Shown piece by piece: positions 25,929 through 34,599 of a stretch of DNA of 64,000 nucleotides. How positions within the stretch are numbered: position 1 is the stretch's first letter; every line of letters begins with the position of its first letter. The DNA lies in the NCBI RefSeq assembly GCF_963667985.1, contig NZ_OY764081.1:682001-746000 (forward strand), in the 5' to 3' direction. The position numbers and the translations under genes were made by a program. Source of the stretch: an uncultured Methanocorpusculum sp. (GTDB lineage: Archaea; Halobacteriota; Methanomicrobia; Methanomicrobiales; Methanocorpusculaceae). The notes under the pieces are model-generated. The model saw nothing but the letters and a program-made list of their open reading frames with translations, was not told where the DNA came from and did not search any database.

Positions 25929-28256
25929 ATGGGAATATCGCTGATGTTTGGTAGAAAAAACAAGGATGAGGCACAAGAGGAAGTGTATGAGACCCTCCCG
26001 GAGTATGATTTCGAACGGGACGGGTCTCTTGTCTCTCCCAAACTGCGAAAAACAGACGAGATTCTCGAAGCCTACTGGATAGAGCCTGGCCTTACCCGCG
26101 TTACCATCATCAGAACTGCCGAGTATGAAAATGTCTATATTGCCCATGAACCAGCTCTGACGTATTTTGAAGCTGAACTTCTCGAACGCCTCCAGCCTGC
26201 CGTTCGTGATATGCTGATCATGAAGGATATCGAGTTGAACGATATGCAGGAGGTCCTGTATGAATCAATCGACGTCCTTCTCGAATCATATGATCTGGAT
26301 ATTACGAATGCCACCGTATACAAGATGCGGTATTATCTGAAACGGACGTTTTTCGGGTGGGGGCGTGTCGATATTCTTCGGGGTGATCATGACATCGAGG
26401 ATATTTCCTGTTCCGGGTATGATCTGCCGGTCTACCTGTATCATCGCAAATATAGGGATATCAAGACCGCGATCTTCTTCACCGATCCTAGAGAACTGGA
26501 CAGTCTGGTCGTTTTGTTTGCGCAGAAAGCCGGAAAACACATCTCTCTTTCAAATCCTATCGTGGACGCGACTCTTTCCGACGGATCGCGTATCCAGCTG
26601 ACCTACAGTACCGTGGTCTCGACGCGCGGCTCTTCCTTTACTATCCGTAAGTTTAGAAAGAATCCGTTCTCACCGATTGATCTTCTGGTCAATAATACCT
26701 TTACGATCGATGAGATGGTCTATCTCTGGATGGCGGTCCAGTATAACTACTCCATTCTGATTGTCGGAGGAACGGCTTCCGGAAAAACAACCACCTTAAA
26801 CGCTATCTCTCAGTTCATCCCTGCTCTATCTAAAGTGGTATCCATTGAGGATACCCGCGAAATCATGCTGGAGCATGACAACTGGATCGCGAGTCTGGTG
26901 CCGTTATCATCCGGTGCTGCCACCACTGCACAGCGGGATATCTCCATGTTCGATCTGTTAAAAGCTGCGATGCGTCAGAGACCCGAGTATATCCTTCTTG
27001 GTGAGGTTCGCGGTATTGAGGCGCAGACGCTTTTCCAGGCGATGAACTCGGGACACACGACATATTCCACTCTGCACGGAGGAGATGTGGCAATGGCAAT
27101 TCACCGTCTGGAGAACCCTCCGCAGGATGTGCCGAAGGCAACGATCGAAACTCTCGATATCGTGCTCTGTCAGGGAAGTATGTTTAGGAACAAGAAGCAG
27201 GTTCGCCGGTGTAAGGAAATCACCGAGATCGTGGGTATGACCGATAAAGGCGAGCTTGAGATCAACACGGTGTTTCTGTACAACTTCCAGAAAGATACAC
27301 CCAGTTTCTCCGGCACGTCCCAGGTCTATTCCTCAATCGCTGAAAAGACTGGTATGAATATGACAACGATGGGCGAGGAACTCCGCAAGCGTACTGCCGT
27401 TTTACAGGCGATGCTTGATCAGGATATCAGGGATTACCGGGATTTTGCACGGATCGTCTGGCTGTTTCTCTCAAGACCCAAGTATGTTATGGCGAATGTC
27501 GGCGATCTTGTCCAGATTCTTCCAGGAAAATGCAAACGGCATGAGACCTTGGCCAACCGCCCGATCGATAAAGCCGAGTATCCGGAAATGGTGGACGGAC
27601 CAGCGGAGTCCGATGCGGCATATGGGGTGGGTTCATCGGTCTCTGATCGCGGAGATGGCTCTGATTCCTCCCGCGTGTGCTATATTCCGGAACCCTCCGG
27701 TGAGTCCAAGGCCGCGGCCGAAGGGTCCGGTTCCTTTACTAAACTGGTGCCTGTTTCTGGTGAACAGACGCCGATCGTTGATTCCGTGCCGATTGATGGT
27801 TCCGGCGCTACCGGATCGGAGCCTGCCCCTGAATCAGCTAAGCCTGTGTCCACGCTCCCCCCAAAGCATGTTCCCACATCCAATGAGCTTGCATTTGTCC
27901 TTCCCCCCAAACCTGCAGATGAATCCGGTGAGCCTCTGGCGGATCTTTCCTCTGAATCCCCTGAGCCAGAAGAAGATCTTCCCCAAAAACCTGCTCCGGA
28001 ACCCGCTGAACCGGATGTCGAGATTCCCCCCGAGCCGGCTCCCGAATCAGCCGAGCCTGAACTAAAGGCAGCCCCTGTTGTTGAAGATGAAGAGAGTCTC
28101 TTCTATGACGTCCCGGCTGACGTCCCCTCTGAAGAGGAAATCTTTGGCCCGGCGGAACCAGGTCCGCTCTTCGAAGTTGCCCCGGACAAAGACATCTCAT
28201 CCTTTGACCTGTACACAGATGAACAGAACACGGAGTCCTCTCCGGAAAAGAAGTAG
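25929..28256 (+). CDS. Type II/IV secretion system ATPase (archaeal pilus GspE/VirB11 family) with long acidic tail
   Basis: The 775-residue protein has an N-terminal domain, then the secretion ATPase core: Walker A GGTASGKTTTL at about residues 280-290, SIEDTREIMLEHDNW, and RPEYILLGEVRGIEAQTLFQAMNSGHTTYSTLHGG with Walker B and His box. From about residue 560 it has a tail of some 210 residues rich in Pro, Glu and Ser with repeated PEPA/PKPA units, probably disordered. It powers assembly of type IV pili or adhesins. An alternative start is 25944. The membrane partner follows 10 bases downstream. Confidence 0.9.
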   Translation: MGISLMFGRKNKDEAQEEVYETLPEYDFERDGSLVSPKLRKTDEILEAYWIEPGLTRVTIIRTAEYENVYIAHEPALTYFEAELLERLQPAVRDMLIMKDIELNDMQEVLYESIDVLLESYDLDITNATVYKMRYYLKRTFFGWGRVDILRGDHDIEDISCSGYDLPVYLYHRKYRDIKTAIFFTDPRELDSLVVLFAQKAGKHISLSNPIVDATLSDGSRIQLTYSTVVSTRGSSFTIRKFRKNPFSPIDLLVNNTFTIDEMVYLWMAVQYNYSILIVGGTASGKTTTLNAISQFIPALSKVVSIEDTREIMLEHDNWIASLVPLSSGAATTAQRDISMFDLLKAAMRQRPEYILLGEVRGIEAQTLFQAMNSGHTTYSTLHGGDVAMAIHRLENPPQDVPKATIETLDIVLCQGSMFRNKKQVRRCKEITEIVGMTDKGELEINTVFLYNFQKDTPSFSGTSQVYSSIAEKTGMNMTTMGEELRKRTAVLQAMLDQDIRDYRDFARIVWLFLSRPKYVMANVGDLVQILPGKCKRHETLANRPIDKAEYPEMVDGPAESDAAYGVGSSVSDRGDGSDSSRVCYIPEPSGESKAAAEGSGSFTKLVPVSGEQTPIVDSVPIDGSGATGSEPAPESAKPVSTLPPKHVPTSNELAFVLPPKPADESGEPLADLSSESPEPEEDLPQKPAPEPAEPDVEIPPEPAPESAEPELKAAPVVEDEESLFYDVPADVPSEEEIFGPAEPGPLFEVAPDKDISSFDLYTDEQNTESSPEKK

Positions 28257-28266
28257 CCGGTAGGCC

Positions 28267-30144
28267 ATGAGAAATCCCTTAACTCCATCTCCGGAACGCA
28301 TTCGAGCCCTTGAAAAGGAACTCTTCTCGGCACGTATTGATATCGATGTCAAGGGACTCGTTCGTTATGCGCGCGTATTTGGTTTAATTGCCAGTATTCT
28401 CATCGTTTTTTCCCTTATCGTTATCGACGTTCTCTTTTTCCCGGTTGCAAATCTGTTCACGGACCCGGAGTATATCATCTTCACCTATCCGTCGTGTGCC
28501 GGTATCGCTGTTCTTGCGAATGTTGCCGTCTATTACGCTATTATCTCCTACCCGAAGCTGGAAATGCGGAGCCGGAAACGGTTCATCGAAGCCTCTCTCT
28601 ATGACATGGTGTCGTTCATGTATGCTCTGCATCACTGCGGAGCAACACTCTATGCATCTGTCCATTCCATTGCCAAGTATGCCGATTTTTACGGCGATGC
28701 GGCGAAAGAGTTCCATCAGGTCGTCTCGGATATGGATTTCTGCAGCTACGATCAGTTCACCGCTATTCAGCGGCTTGCCGACACCACGCCTTCCGATAAA
28801 CTTCGGTTCTTCCTTTCGGAGTTATCTTCGACCTACCGGTCGATCGGTAATGCCGAGGTGTTTCTGCACGGAAAACTTCAGGAGATGCAGAAAGAGAGCG
28901 AGGTAGCTCAGAAAAGTTACCTCTCCTCGCTTGGCGCGATCGCCGAGATGTATATCACCCTTTTCGTCACAGGCCCCCTGTTTGTCGTGATCGTCATCAT
29001 GGTTATCGGCCTTATCTCGGGATCGGACCCGATGATCCTCGCGATTGTTGTTTATCTGATGCTGCCGATCGGAACGGTGATTTTCCTCCTTCTTCTGGAT
29101 GCACTTGGCCAGACATACATCATCAAACGCATCCAAATGCCCAGATCGACGGTTCCGCTGTATCCTCAGCTTACGATAGTCGAATCGGAGGTGGATGAAA
29201 CTCCTCTCTATGAAAAGCTGAGAAAATACGACAAACGCCTGAAATATATGGAGTTCATTCGTCACCCCGGGCTTGCCATCCGGGAGGAACCCTCTCTTGT
29301 TTTCGTGTTCAGTATCCCTCTGTCGCTGATAACGGGTATCATTCTCTACTTCTCCACGGTCAAGGTCTTTTTCAATCCGTATATGATCTATCAATGGGGT
29401 ATGGCCGTCGATGATGTGGTCGTTGTTATGCTTCTGGTGGCTCTCATGCCGTATGCAATAAGTTATCGACGGTATGTCCGCAGAATAGATAAGGTGGAAG
29501 GCGCTCTTCCCGACTTCTGCAGGCAGCTCAGTTCCCTGGTAAAATACAATATGACGTTGACCCATGCCATTGAACTCACCGCTCAGGAAGGAAAAAGTTA
29601 CATCCAGGAGGATATCCGTATTCTTTCCCGTGATCTTCTGTGGGGTGAGAAGCTATCTTCCGCTTTAAAGCGGTTTGCGGACCGTATGAAGAATCTGTCC
29701 GTCGACCGTTTGGTCATTCTTCTCTCCCAGACCGAGCATTTCACGAATGATCTGTCGCTCACAATTGATCTGCAGTATCATGAAGCGAAGAACAGAGAGT
29801 CTCTGAAAAGGGAAAGAAAGAGCGACATGGGCGTGTATGTCGTCATCGTTTTCATGGCGTTCGCGGTCTTCGTGTTCGTTCAGGTCATCATGTCGGAGGT
29901 TTTTCTCAATATCATGATGGAAAACTCCGAAGCCCTTTCCTTCTTAAGTTCCAGCTCCGGGTCCGGGTTTCCCGCCCAGACATATCAGATGATCATCTAT
30001 CATTCGATCCTTATTCACGGCTTCTGTTCCGGGCTTGTTGCTGGTATGATGGGTATGGGCTCTATCAAAGGGGGTATCCAGTATTCGTGTATCATGCTCG
30101 CTCTTGGAGCCATCACATTTATTGTGATTAGCGGGATAATGTAG
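28267..30144 (+). CDS. Type II secretion system F (TadC/FlaJ-like) membrane protein
   Basis: The 625-residue polytopic protein has two T2SSF domains, each with a cytoplasmic helical bundle (about residues 105-210 and 410-520) followed by membrane segments, as in archaeal FlaJ/PilC-type platform proteins. Typical stretches are FIEASLYDMVSFMYALHHCGA and ALPDFCRQLSSLVKYNMTL. It forms the inner-membrane platform driven by the upstream ATPase. Confidence 0.9.
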   Translation: MRNPLTPSPERIRALEKELFSARIDIDVKGLVRYARVFGLIASILIVFSLIVIDVLFFPVANLFTDPEYIIFTYPSCAGIAVLANVAVYYAIISYPKLEMRSRKRFIEASLYDMVSFMYALHHCGATLYASVHSIAKYADFYGDAAKEFHQVVSDMDFCSYDQFTAIQRLADTTPSDKLRFFLSELSSTYRSIGNAEVFLHGKLQEMQKESEVAQKSYLSSLGAIAEMYITLFVTGPLFVVIVIMVIGLISGSDPMILAIVVYLMLPIGTVIFLLLLDALGQTYIIKRIQMPRSTVPLYPQLTIVESEVDETPLYEKLRKYDKRLKYMEFIRHPGLAIREEPSLVFVFSIPLSLITGIILYFSTVKVFFNPYMIYQWGMAVDDVVVVMLLVALMPYAISYRRYVRRIDKVEGALPDFCRQLSSLVKYNMTLTHAIELTAQEGKSYIQEDIRILSRDLLWGEKLSSALKRFADRMKNLSVDRLVILLSQTEHFTNDLSLTIDLQYHEAKNRESLKRERKSDMGVYVVIVFMAFAVFVFVQVIMSEVFLNIMMENSEALSFLSSSSGSGFPAQTYQMIIYHSILIHGFCSGLVAGMMGMGSIKGGIQYSCIMLALGAITFIVISGIM

Positions 30145-30209
30145 GCCCCCGAGTCCAAGTAATAACCATTATGTCTGTATAAAACAATGTAATAGGGTGC
30201 TAAAATGTA

Positions 30210-30230
30210 GCATGACACATCGTGTCATGC
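30210..30230. promoter_or_regulatory. Perfect dyad upstream of the paaK operon, probable operator
   Basis: Two perfect 9-base arms, GCATGACAC and GTGTCATGC, are separated by ATC, 25 bases before the first paaK ATG. The symmetry fits binding by a dimeric transcription factor near the transcription start; it could instead form a hairpin in the leader. Confidence 0.55.
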
Positions 30231-30255
30231 CTCCATCTGCAGAGGACTTAACCAT

Positions 30256-31542
30256 ATGTTCTGGAATGAGAAGATGGAAACCCTGTCCGGCCAGGCTCTT
30301 GAAGAGCTTCAGCTCAAACGTCTAAAGGAGACGGTTGCACGGACGCAGAATATCGGTTTCTATAATACCCTGTTCAAAGATGCGGGAATAACCCCGTCTG
30401 ATATTAAATCACTTGACGATCTGGCAAAGATCCCGTTCACGAAGAAAGCAGATCTCCGTGGGGGATATCCGTTTGGCTTTTTAGCGGTGCCGATGCGTCA
30501 GGTTAACCGGATCCATACGACATCCGGGACGACCGGGAAACCGACGGTCGTTGCCTATACGAAAAATGATCTCAATATTTGGTCGGAACTTATCGCACGA
30601 AACCTGACGATGGTCGGGTTGAGACCTGGCGATATTTTCCAGAATGCATCGAATTACTCTCTTTTTACCGGCGGTCTCGGCATCCATATGGGCGCTGAGA
30701 AGATCGGCTGTGCCGTCGTGCCGTCTGGTGTCGGCAACACAAAACGGCAGATCGAGATGATCCAGGATTTCAAGGTCAAGGGTCTTCACTGCACGCCGAG
30801 TTATGCAATGCATCTGACCGAAGTGGCCGAAGAGATGCATGCCGATCTTGCGTCTCTTGAGATTGGTTGTTTCGGCGCTGAGGCATGGTCTGAGAATATG
30901 CGCCGCGATCTTGAGAACCGTCTTGGTCTTAAGGCCTACGACAGTTACGGGATGAGCGAACTCTTCGGCCCCGGCGTTGCCTTTGAATGTCCTGAACAGG
31001 ACGGTCTGCATATCTGGCATGACTGTTATATCGTTGAGATCATCGATCCAAAGACTGGCGAGGTGCTTGGTCCTGAAGAGAAGGGAGAGATGGTCGTGAC
31101 GCCGATCGTGAAAGAGGCAATGCCTCTCTTAAGGTATCGGACCGGTGACATCACCATGCTCATGGAAGATGAGTGTCCGTGCGGCCGCGGTCAGAAGATC
31201 ACCAGACTCCTTGGAAGAAGCGACGATATGCTGACGGTTCGGGGAATCAACGTCTTCCCGAGTCAGATCGAGCATGTGCTGAAAAACATCCCGGAAGTGG
31301 GAGATCAGTTCATGGTCTACATCGACCGGGTCAACCATCTTGACGAGATGATGATCGAGGTGGAGATGAATAAAAACATCTTCTCGGGAGAACTTCAGGA
31401 TCTCTCGAAACTGCAGACGAAGATCATGAAGGCTCTGCAGGAGACGCTGACGCTGCGTGCCAGAGTCGAGCTTGTAGAGCCGGGTTCTCTCCCCCGCTTT
31501 GAAGGGAAAGCAAAGAGAGTCGTTGACCGGAGGGTCATTTAA
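30256..31542 (+). CDS. paaK: Phenylacetate-CoA ligase family enzyme, first paralogue
   Basis: The 428-residue adenylate-forming enzyme has the family P-loop HTTSGTTGKPTVVAYTKND (about residues 90-110), the YDSYGMSELFGPGVAFEC signature, GEMVVTPIVKEAMPLLRYRTGDIT and the GRSDDMLTVRGINVFPSQIE C-terminal hinge. It makes aryl-CoA thioesters such as phenylacetyl-CoA with ATP. In methanogens such enzymes act with 2-oxoacid ferredoxin oxidoreductases in aromatic amino-acid metabolism. Two bases separate it from its paralogue. Confidence 0.9.
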   Translation: MFWNEKMETLSGQALEELQLKRLKETVARTQNIGFYNTLFKDAGITPSDIKSLDDLAKIPFTKKADLRGGYPFGFLAVPMRQVNRIHTTSGTTGKPTVVAYTKNDLNIWSELIARNLTMVGLRPGDIFQNASNYSLFTGGLGIHMGAEKIGCAVVPSGVGNTKRQIEMIQDFKVKGLHCTPSYAMHLTEVAEEMHADLASLEIGCFGAEAWSENMRRDLENRLGLKAYDSYGMSELFGPGVAFECPEQDGLHIWHDCYIVEIIDPKTGEVLGPEEKGEMVVTPIVKEAMPLLRYRTGDITMLMEDECPCGRGQKITRLLGRSDDMLTVRGINVFPSQIEHVLKNIPEVGDQFMVYIDRVNHLDEMMIEVEMNKNIFSGELQDLSKLQTKIMKALQETLTLRARVELVEPGSLPRFEGKAKRVVDRRVI

Positions 31543-31544
31543 TT

Positions 31545-32846
31545 ATGGCGTATTATAACGAAAAAATCGAGACGATGCCCAAAGATGAGCTTTCGAAGCT
31601 CCAGTATCAGGAACTGAAAAAACTGGTCACGCGTCTCTATGATTCATCGGCATTCTATCACAAAAAGATGGACGAGACCGGTGTCAAACCTGCAGACATT
31701 ACTTCTATTGCTGATATCACCAAGCTGCCGTTCATGAAAAAGACGGATCTCCGTGATAATTACCCAGACGGACTCGTCTGTGTTCCGCATGATGATCTGG
31801 TAAGGTATCATGTTTCGTCCGGAACGACCGGCAAGCCGACGGTCGTGGCCTATACACAGAATGATATCGATCTCTGGAGCGAGTGTGTTGCCCGCTCTCT
31901 TGTGTCGTGCGGGATCGGAAAAAAGGATGTTTTACAGGTCTGCTATGGATATGGACTGTTTACCGGCGGTCTTGGACTGCATTACGGCGGAGAGAAGGTC
32001 GGCGCGACGGTGATCCCGGCATCGACCGGAAACTCCGAGCGGCAGATCGAGCTGATCCAGGATCTTAAAACGACGGCGATTGCCTGTACTCCTTCGTATT
32101 TCATCCATCTGATCGATGTTGCCAAAAAAATGGGTGTCGACTTCAGCAAAGACACGGTTCTTCGGACCGCCGTTCTCGGTGCAGAGCCGTGGACAGATGC
32201 GATGCGCCGGTACATCTACGCCGAGTCCGGCGTCACGGCACACAACATCTTCGGAACGTCCGAGATTTCGGGCCCGATGTTCACGGACTGCAGCGAGCTG
32301 AACGGTATGCACATCTGCGGGGATATCGCATACACCGAGATCATCGATCCAAAGACCGGCGAGCAGCTTCCTCCCGGTGAGAAGGGAGAACTGACGATCA
32401 CGGTCCTGAAGAAGGAAGCGATCCCCATGATCCGGTATCGGATTGGAGATATCACGTCTATCATTGAGGGAGACTGTCCCTGCGGTAGAACGTCGCCGCG
32501 GATCGACCGTCTGCAGGGAAGGGTCGATGATATGCTGATCATCCGCGGAATCAATGTGTTCCCGTCGGCGATCGAGCACGCCCTCTTGAAAAATCCGTAT
32601 CTTACGAGCCATTTCATGATCGAAGTGTTCAGGACCGGCCCGCTTGATGATATGCTCATAAAGGTAGAATTAAAGCCTGATGCGATGACAGATAGTATTA
32701 ACGGTCTCATGGAGATGCAGACGCGTACCGAGCGTGCTCTTCGGGATGCCCTGAATGTCTCTGCCAAGATCGAGCTTTGTCCGCCGAACTCCCTCCCGCG
32801 TTTTGAGGGTAAAGCAAAACGTGTAATCGATCATCGGGTGATCTAA
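31545..32846 (+). CDS. paaK: Phenylacetate-CoA ligase family enzyme, second paralogue
   Basis: The 433-residue paralogue shares the same order of motifs: VSSGTTGKPTVVAYTQND, NIFGTSEISGPMFTDC, GELTITVLKKEAIPMIRYRIGDIT and GRVDDMLIIRGINVFPSAIE. Divergence from the first copy along the whole length suggests an old duplication with different aryl acid preference or a heteromeric enzyme. Its stop TAA shares the last base before the ACT gene start, so the trio is one operon. Confidence 0.9.
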   Translation: MAYYNEKIETMPKDELSKLQYQELKKLVTRLYDSSAFYHKKMDETGVKPADITSIADITKLPFMKKTDLRDNYPDGLVCVPHDDLVRYHVSSGTTGKPTVVAYTQNDIDLWSECVARSLVSCGIGKKDVLQVCYGYGLFTGGLGLHYGGEKVGATVIPASTGNSERQIELIQDLKTTAIACTPSYFIHLIDVAKKMGVDFSKDTVLRTAVLGAEPWTDAMRRYIYAESGVTAHNIFGTSEISGPMFTDCSELNGMHICGDIAYTEIIDPKTGEQLPPGEKGELTITVLKKEAIPMIRYRIGDITSIIEGDCPCGRTSPRIDRLQGRVDDMLIIRGINVFPSAIEHALLKNPYLTSHFMIEVFRTGPLDDMLIKVELKPDAMTDSINGLMEMQTRTERALRDALNVSAKIELCPPNSLPRFEGKAKRVIDHRVI

Positions 32847-33281
32847 ATGACGGAAAAATACATCATCAAACAGTTGTCGATATTTTCAGAGAATAAGGCT
32901 GGAAAACTTGCCGCGATCGCCAAGATTTTTCTTGACACGGGCGTCTCCATCCAGGCCTTCAATATTGCCGAAGCAAATAATTTCGGCGTCGTCCGGGCAA
33001 TCGTGGATAAACCGGAGATCGCGTTCAATGAGTTTGCCAAGCAGAATTATGCTTTGCAGTATACGGATGTCCTTGCAATCAAAATGAAGGATGTGCCGGG
33101 CGGCCTTTATGAAGTGGCAAATCTTCTCGGCGGTCTTGGCATCAACATCGAGTATGCGTATGCATTCCGTTCCGGAGACTACGGCGCATTGATCGTGAAA
33201 GTGACGAATCCGCGTGAAGCCGCATTAAAAATCGTGGAAGCCGGCATCGAGCTGCTTCCGGCGAAAGACTATAATTTCTGA
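32847..33281 (+). CDS. Tandem ACT-domain protein
   Basis: The 144-residue protein consists of two ACT modules: IIKQLSIFSENKAGKLAAIAKIFLDTG (residues 5-70) and VLAIKMKDVPGGLYEVANLLGGLGINIEYAYAF (about 72-140). ACT domains bind amino acids and control metabolic enzymes, so this is probably the effector-sensing regulator of the two CoA ligases. The start follows the upstream stop with no gap. Confidence 0.9.
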   Translation: MTEKYIIKQLSIFSENKAGKLAAIAKIFLDTGVSIQAFNIAEANNFGVVRAIVDKPEIAFNEFAKQNYALQYTDVLAIKMKDVPGGLYEVANLLGGLGINIEYAYAFRSGDYGALIVKVTNPREAALKIVEAGIELLPAKDYNF

Positions 33282-33287
33282 TCTGAA

Positions 33288-33305
33288 TATTTTTTTTCTT
33301 TTTTT
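33288..33305 (+). terminator. Oligo-T terminator after the paaK-ACT operon
   Basis: A T-rich stretch (TATTTTTTTTCTTTTTTTAT) follows the ACT stop by a few bases. Archaeal RNA polymerase can terminate at such U-tracts without a hairpin. Confidence 0.5.
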
Positions 33306-33325
33306 ATAGGAATTACGCGGTGTTG

Positions 33326-33747
33326 GTCCAATTCGGGAAAGGGATGACTGGGTATGGACACATGAGATTATTTAACCGCGAATCTCCGTGAATTAACGCG
33401 AATCGCATTTTTCTTGCGCCGCCGTGCTCTGCTTCGGCTGATCGCCTACGCAGAATCGCACGCCGTCTGGAAAAATGCTATTGGAAAAACCGGCGTGCCG
33501 GTTTTTCTCTCCGTTAACTTCTCTATTTGTGTAATGAAAAATAATGAAACAACAGAAAAACCCGCACGCGGGTTTTTCCTACAGCATTTTTCAAGAGAGG
33601 GTGCGATTCTGCGTAGGCGATCAGCCGGAGCAGAGCACCCGAACGTAAGGAAAATGCGATTCGCGTTTATTCGCGTTTATTCGCGTTTATTCGCGGTTGG
33701 TTTTTTCTCATGCTTCCACACCCAACATACTCCTTCCTGAATTGGAT
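33326..33747. repeat. Long inverted-repeat element B
   Basis: The outer ends are TCCAATTC on one side and its complement GAATTGGA on the other. From them two arms of about 190 bp run inwards as imperfect inverted copies: TGG.CACATGAGA, ACCGCGAAT..ACGCGAATCGCATTTT, the shared GGCTGATCGCCTACGCAGAATCGCA, and AAAAATGCT. At the apex are two small terminator-like hairpins, AAAACCGGCGTGCCGGTTTT and AAAACCCGCACGCGGGTTTT. The right arm has three tandem TTTATTCGCG units. No convincing gene lies in it. Confidence 0.8.
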
Positions 33748-33795
33748 TAAGGATCACAGCGCGTAAGTCCTACTGAAAAAAAAGAGTGAAGGGTT

Positions 33796-34599
33796 CTATC
33801 CTTTCCGTACCGCGTCGCGGTTTTTCCGGTAGGATTTCTCTTTTGGATCAAGCTTCATTGCCCGTTCGAATGCAGAGATCGCCGCCTCTTTCCGGTCGAG
33901 ATACGCGCTGGCCGCGCCTTTCAGGCTCCAGCTTTCGGCATCGTTTGGGTCGAGCAGAAGGACGTTTTCTATTGATGCAAGACCCTCTTCGTATTCTTTG
34001 TTTCTTATCTGGAGATTTGCCTGCATTTTCAGCAGGCGTGAGTCATCAGGAACGGCCGAGAGCCCGCTCTTGAGGGTTTCTTTCGCTTTTTCCCCTCTCC
34101 CAAATAAGGATTCTGCGTGAGCTTTGTGCAGATAGGCAAGTGCACAGCCCGGATCAATGGCGAGGGCCTGTTCTGCAGTCTGCAGAGCTTCAGTTGGATT
34201 TTTGGCGAAGATGAGGTATCCTGCTTTGTTTGCAAGAAGAGTTGGGGAGTATGGTGCACTCACCAAAGCGTCCGATGCCGCATTCACGGCCTCGGTATAT
34301 TTTCCTGATTCGGCAAGAAGCCTGGCCCGCTCTGCGGAAAATCGAAAGTCTCCGGGAAACAGTTTTCCAGCCGTGATTTGCGTTGCCAGTGCTTCTTTTC
34401 TTTCTCCGGTCTTTTCAAAGAGACGAGCAAGATTGTACCAGACATCGGGGATACCCGGTCGAAGTTTGATCGACTCCTGATAACAGAATATGGCTCCTTT
34501 CTCATCACCAATGGTCATCAGTCCTGCGGCCTCCTTACACCAGAGAACCGGGTCTGAAGGATTTGCCACTCTCGGTTTTCGGCTCACTTTTTCTCCCAC
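33796..34599 (-). CDS. Tetratricopeptide-repeat protein
   Basis: The 267-residue protein is built of about six TPR units (for example VWYNLARLFEKTGERKEALATQITAG, ALAYLHKAHAESLFGRGEKAKETLKSG, AESWSLKGAASAYLDRKEAAISAFERAMKLDP). It has no signal peptide, so it is a cytoplasmic scaffold. Partners are unknown. The ATG overlaps the end of the hps-rraA gene by 16 bases, so they are coupled. Confidence 0.88.
   Translation of the reverse strand: MGEKVSRKPRVANPSDPVLWCKEAAGLMTIGDEKGAIFCYQESIKLRPGIPDVWYNLARLFEKTGERKEALATQITAGKLFPGDFRFSAERARLLAESGKYTEAVNAASDALVSAPYSPTLLANKAGYLIFAKNPTEALQTAEQALAIDPGCALAYLHKAHAESLFGRGEKAKETLKSGLSAVPDDSRLLKMQANLQIRNKEYEEGLASIENVLLLDPNDAESWSLKGAASAYLDRKEAAISAFERAMKLDPKEKSYRKNRDAVRKG

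Noticed and set aside
33326..33747. CRISPR array or tRNA cluster in the 33.4-33.7 kb repeats
   Set aside because: Only three TTTATTCGCG units are in tandem and there are no equal spacers; no cloverleaf is visible.
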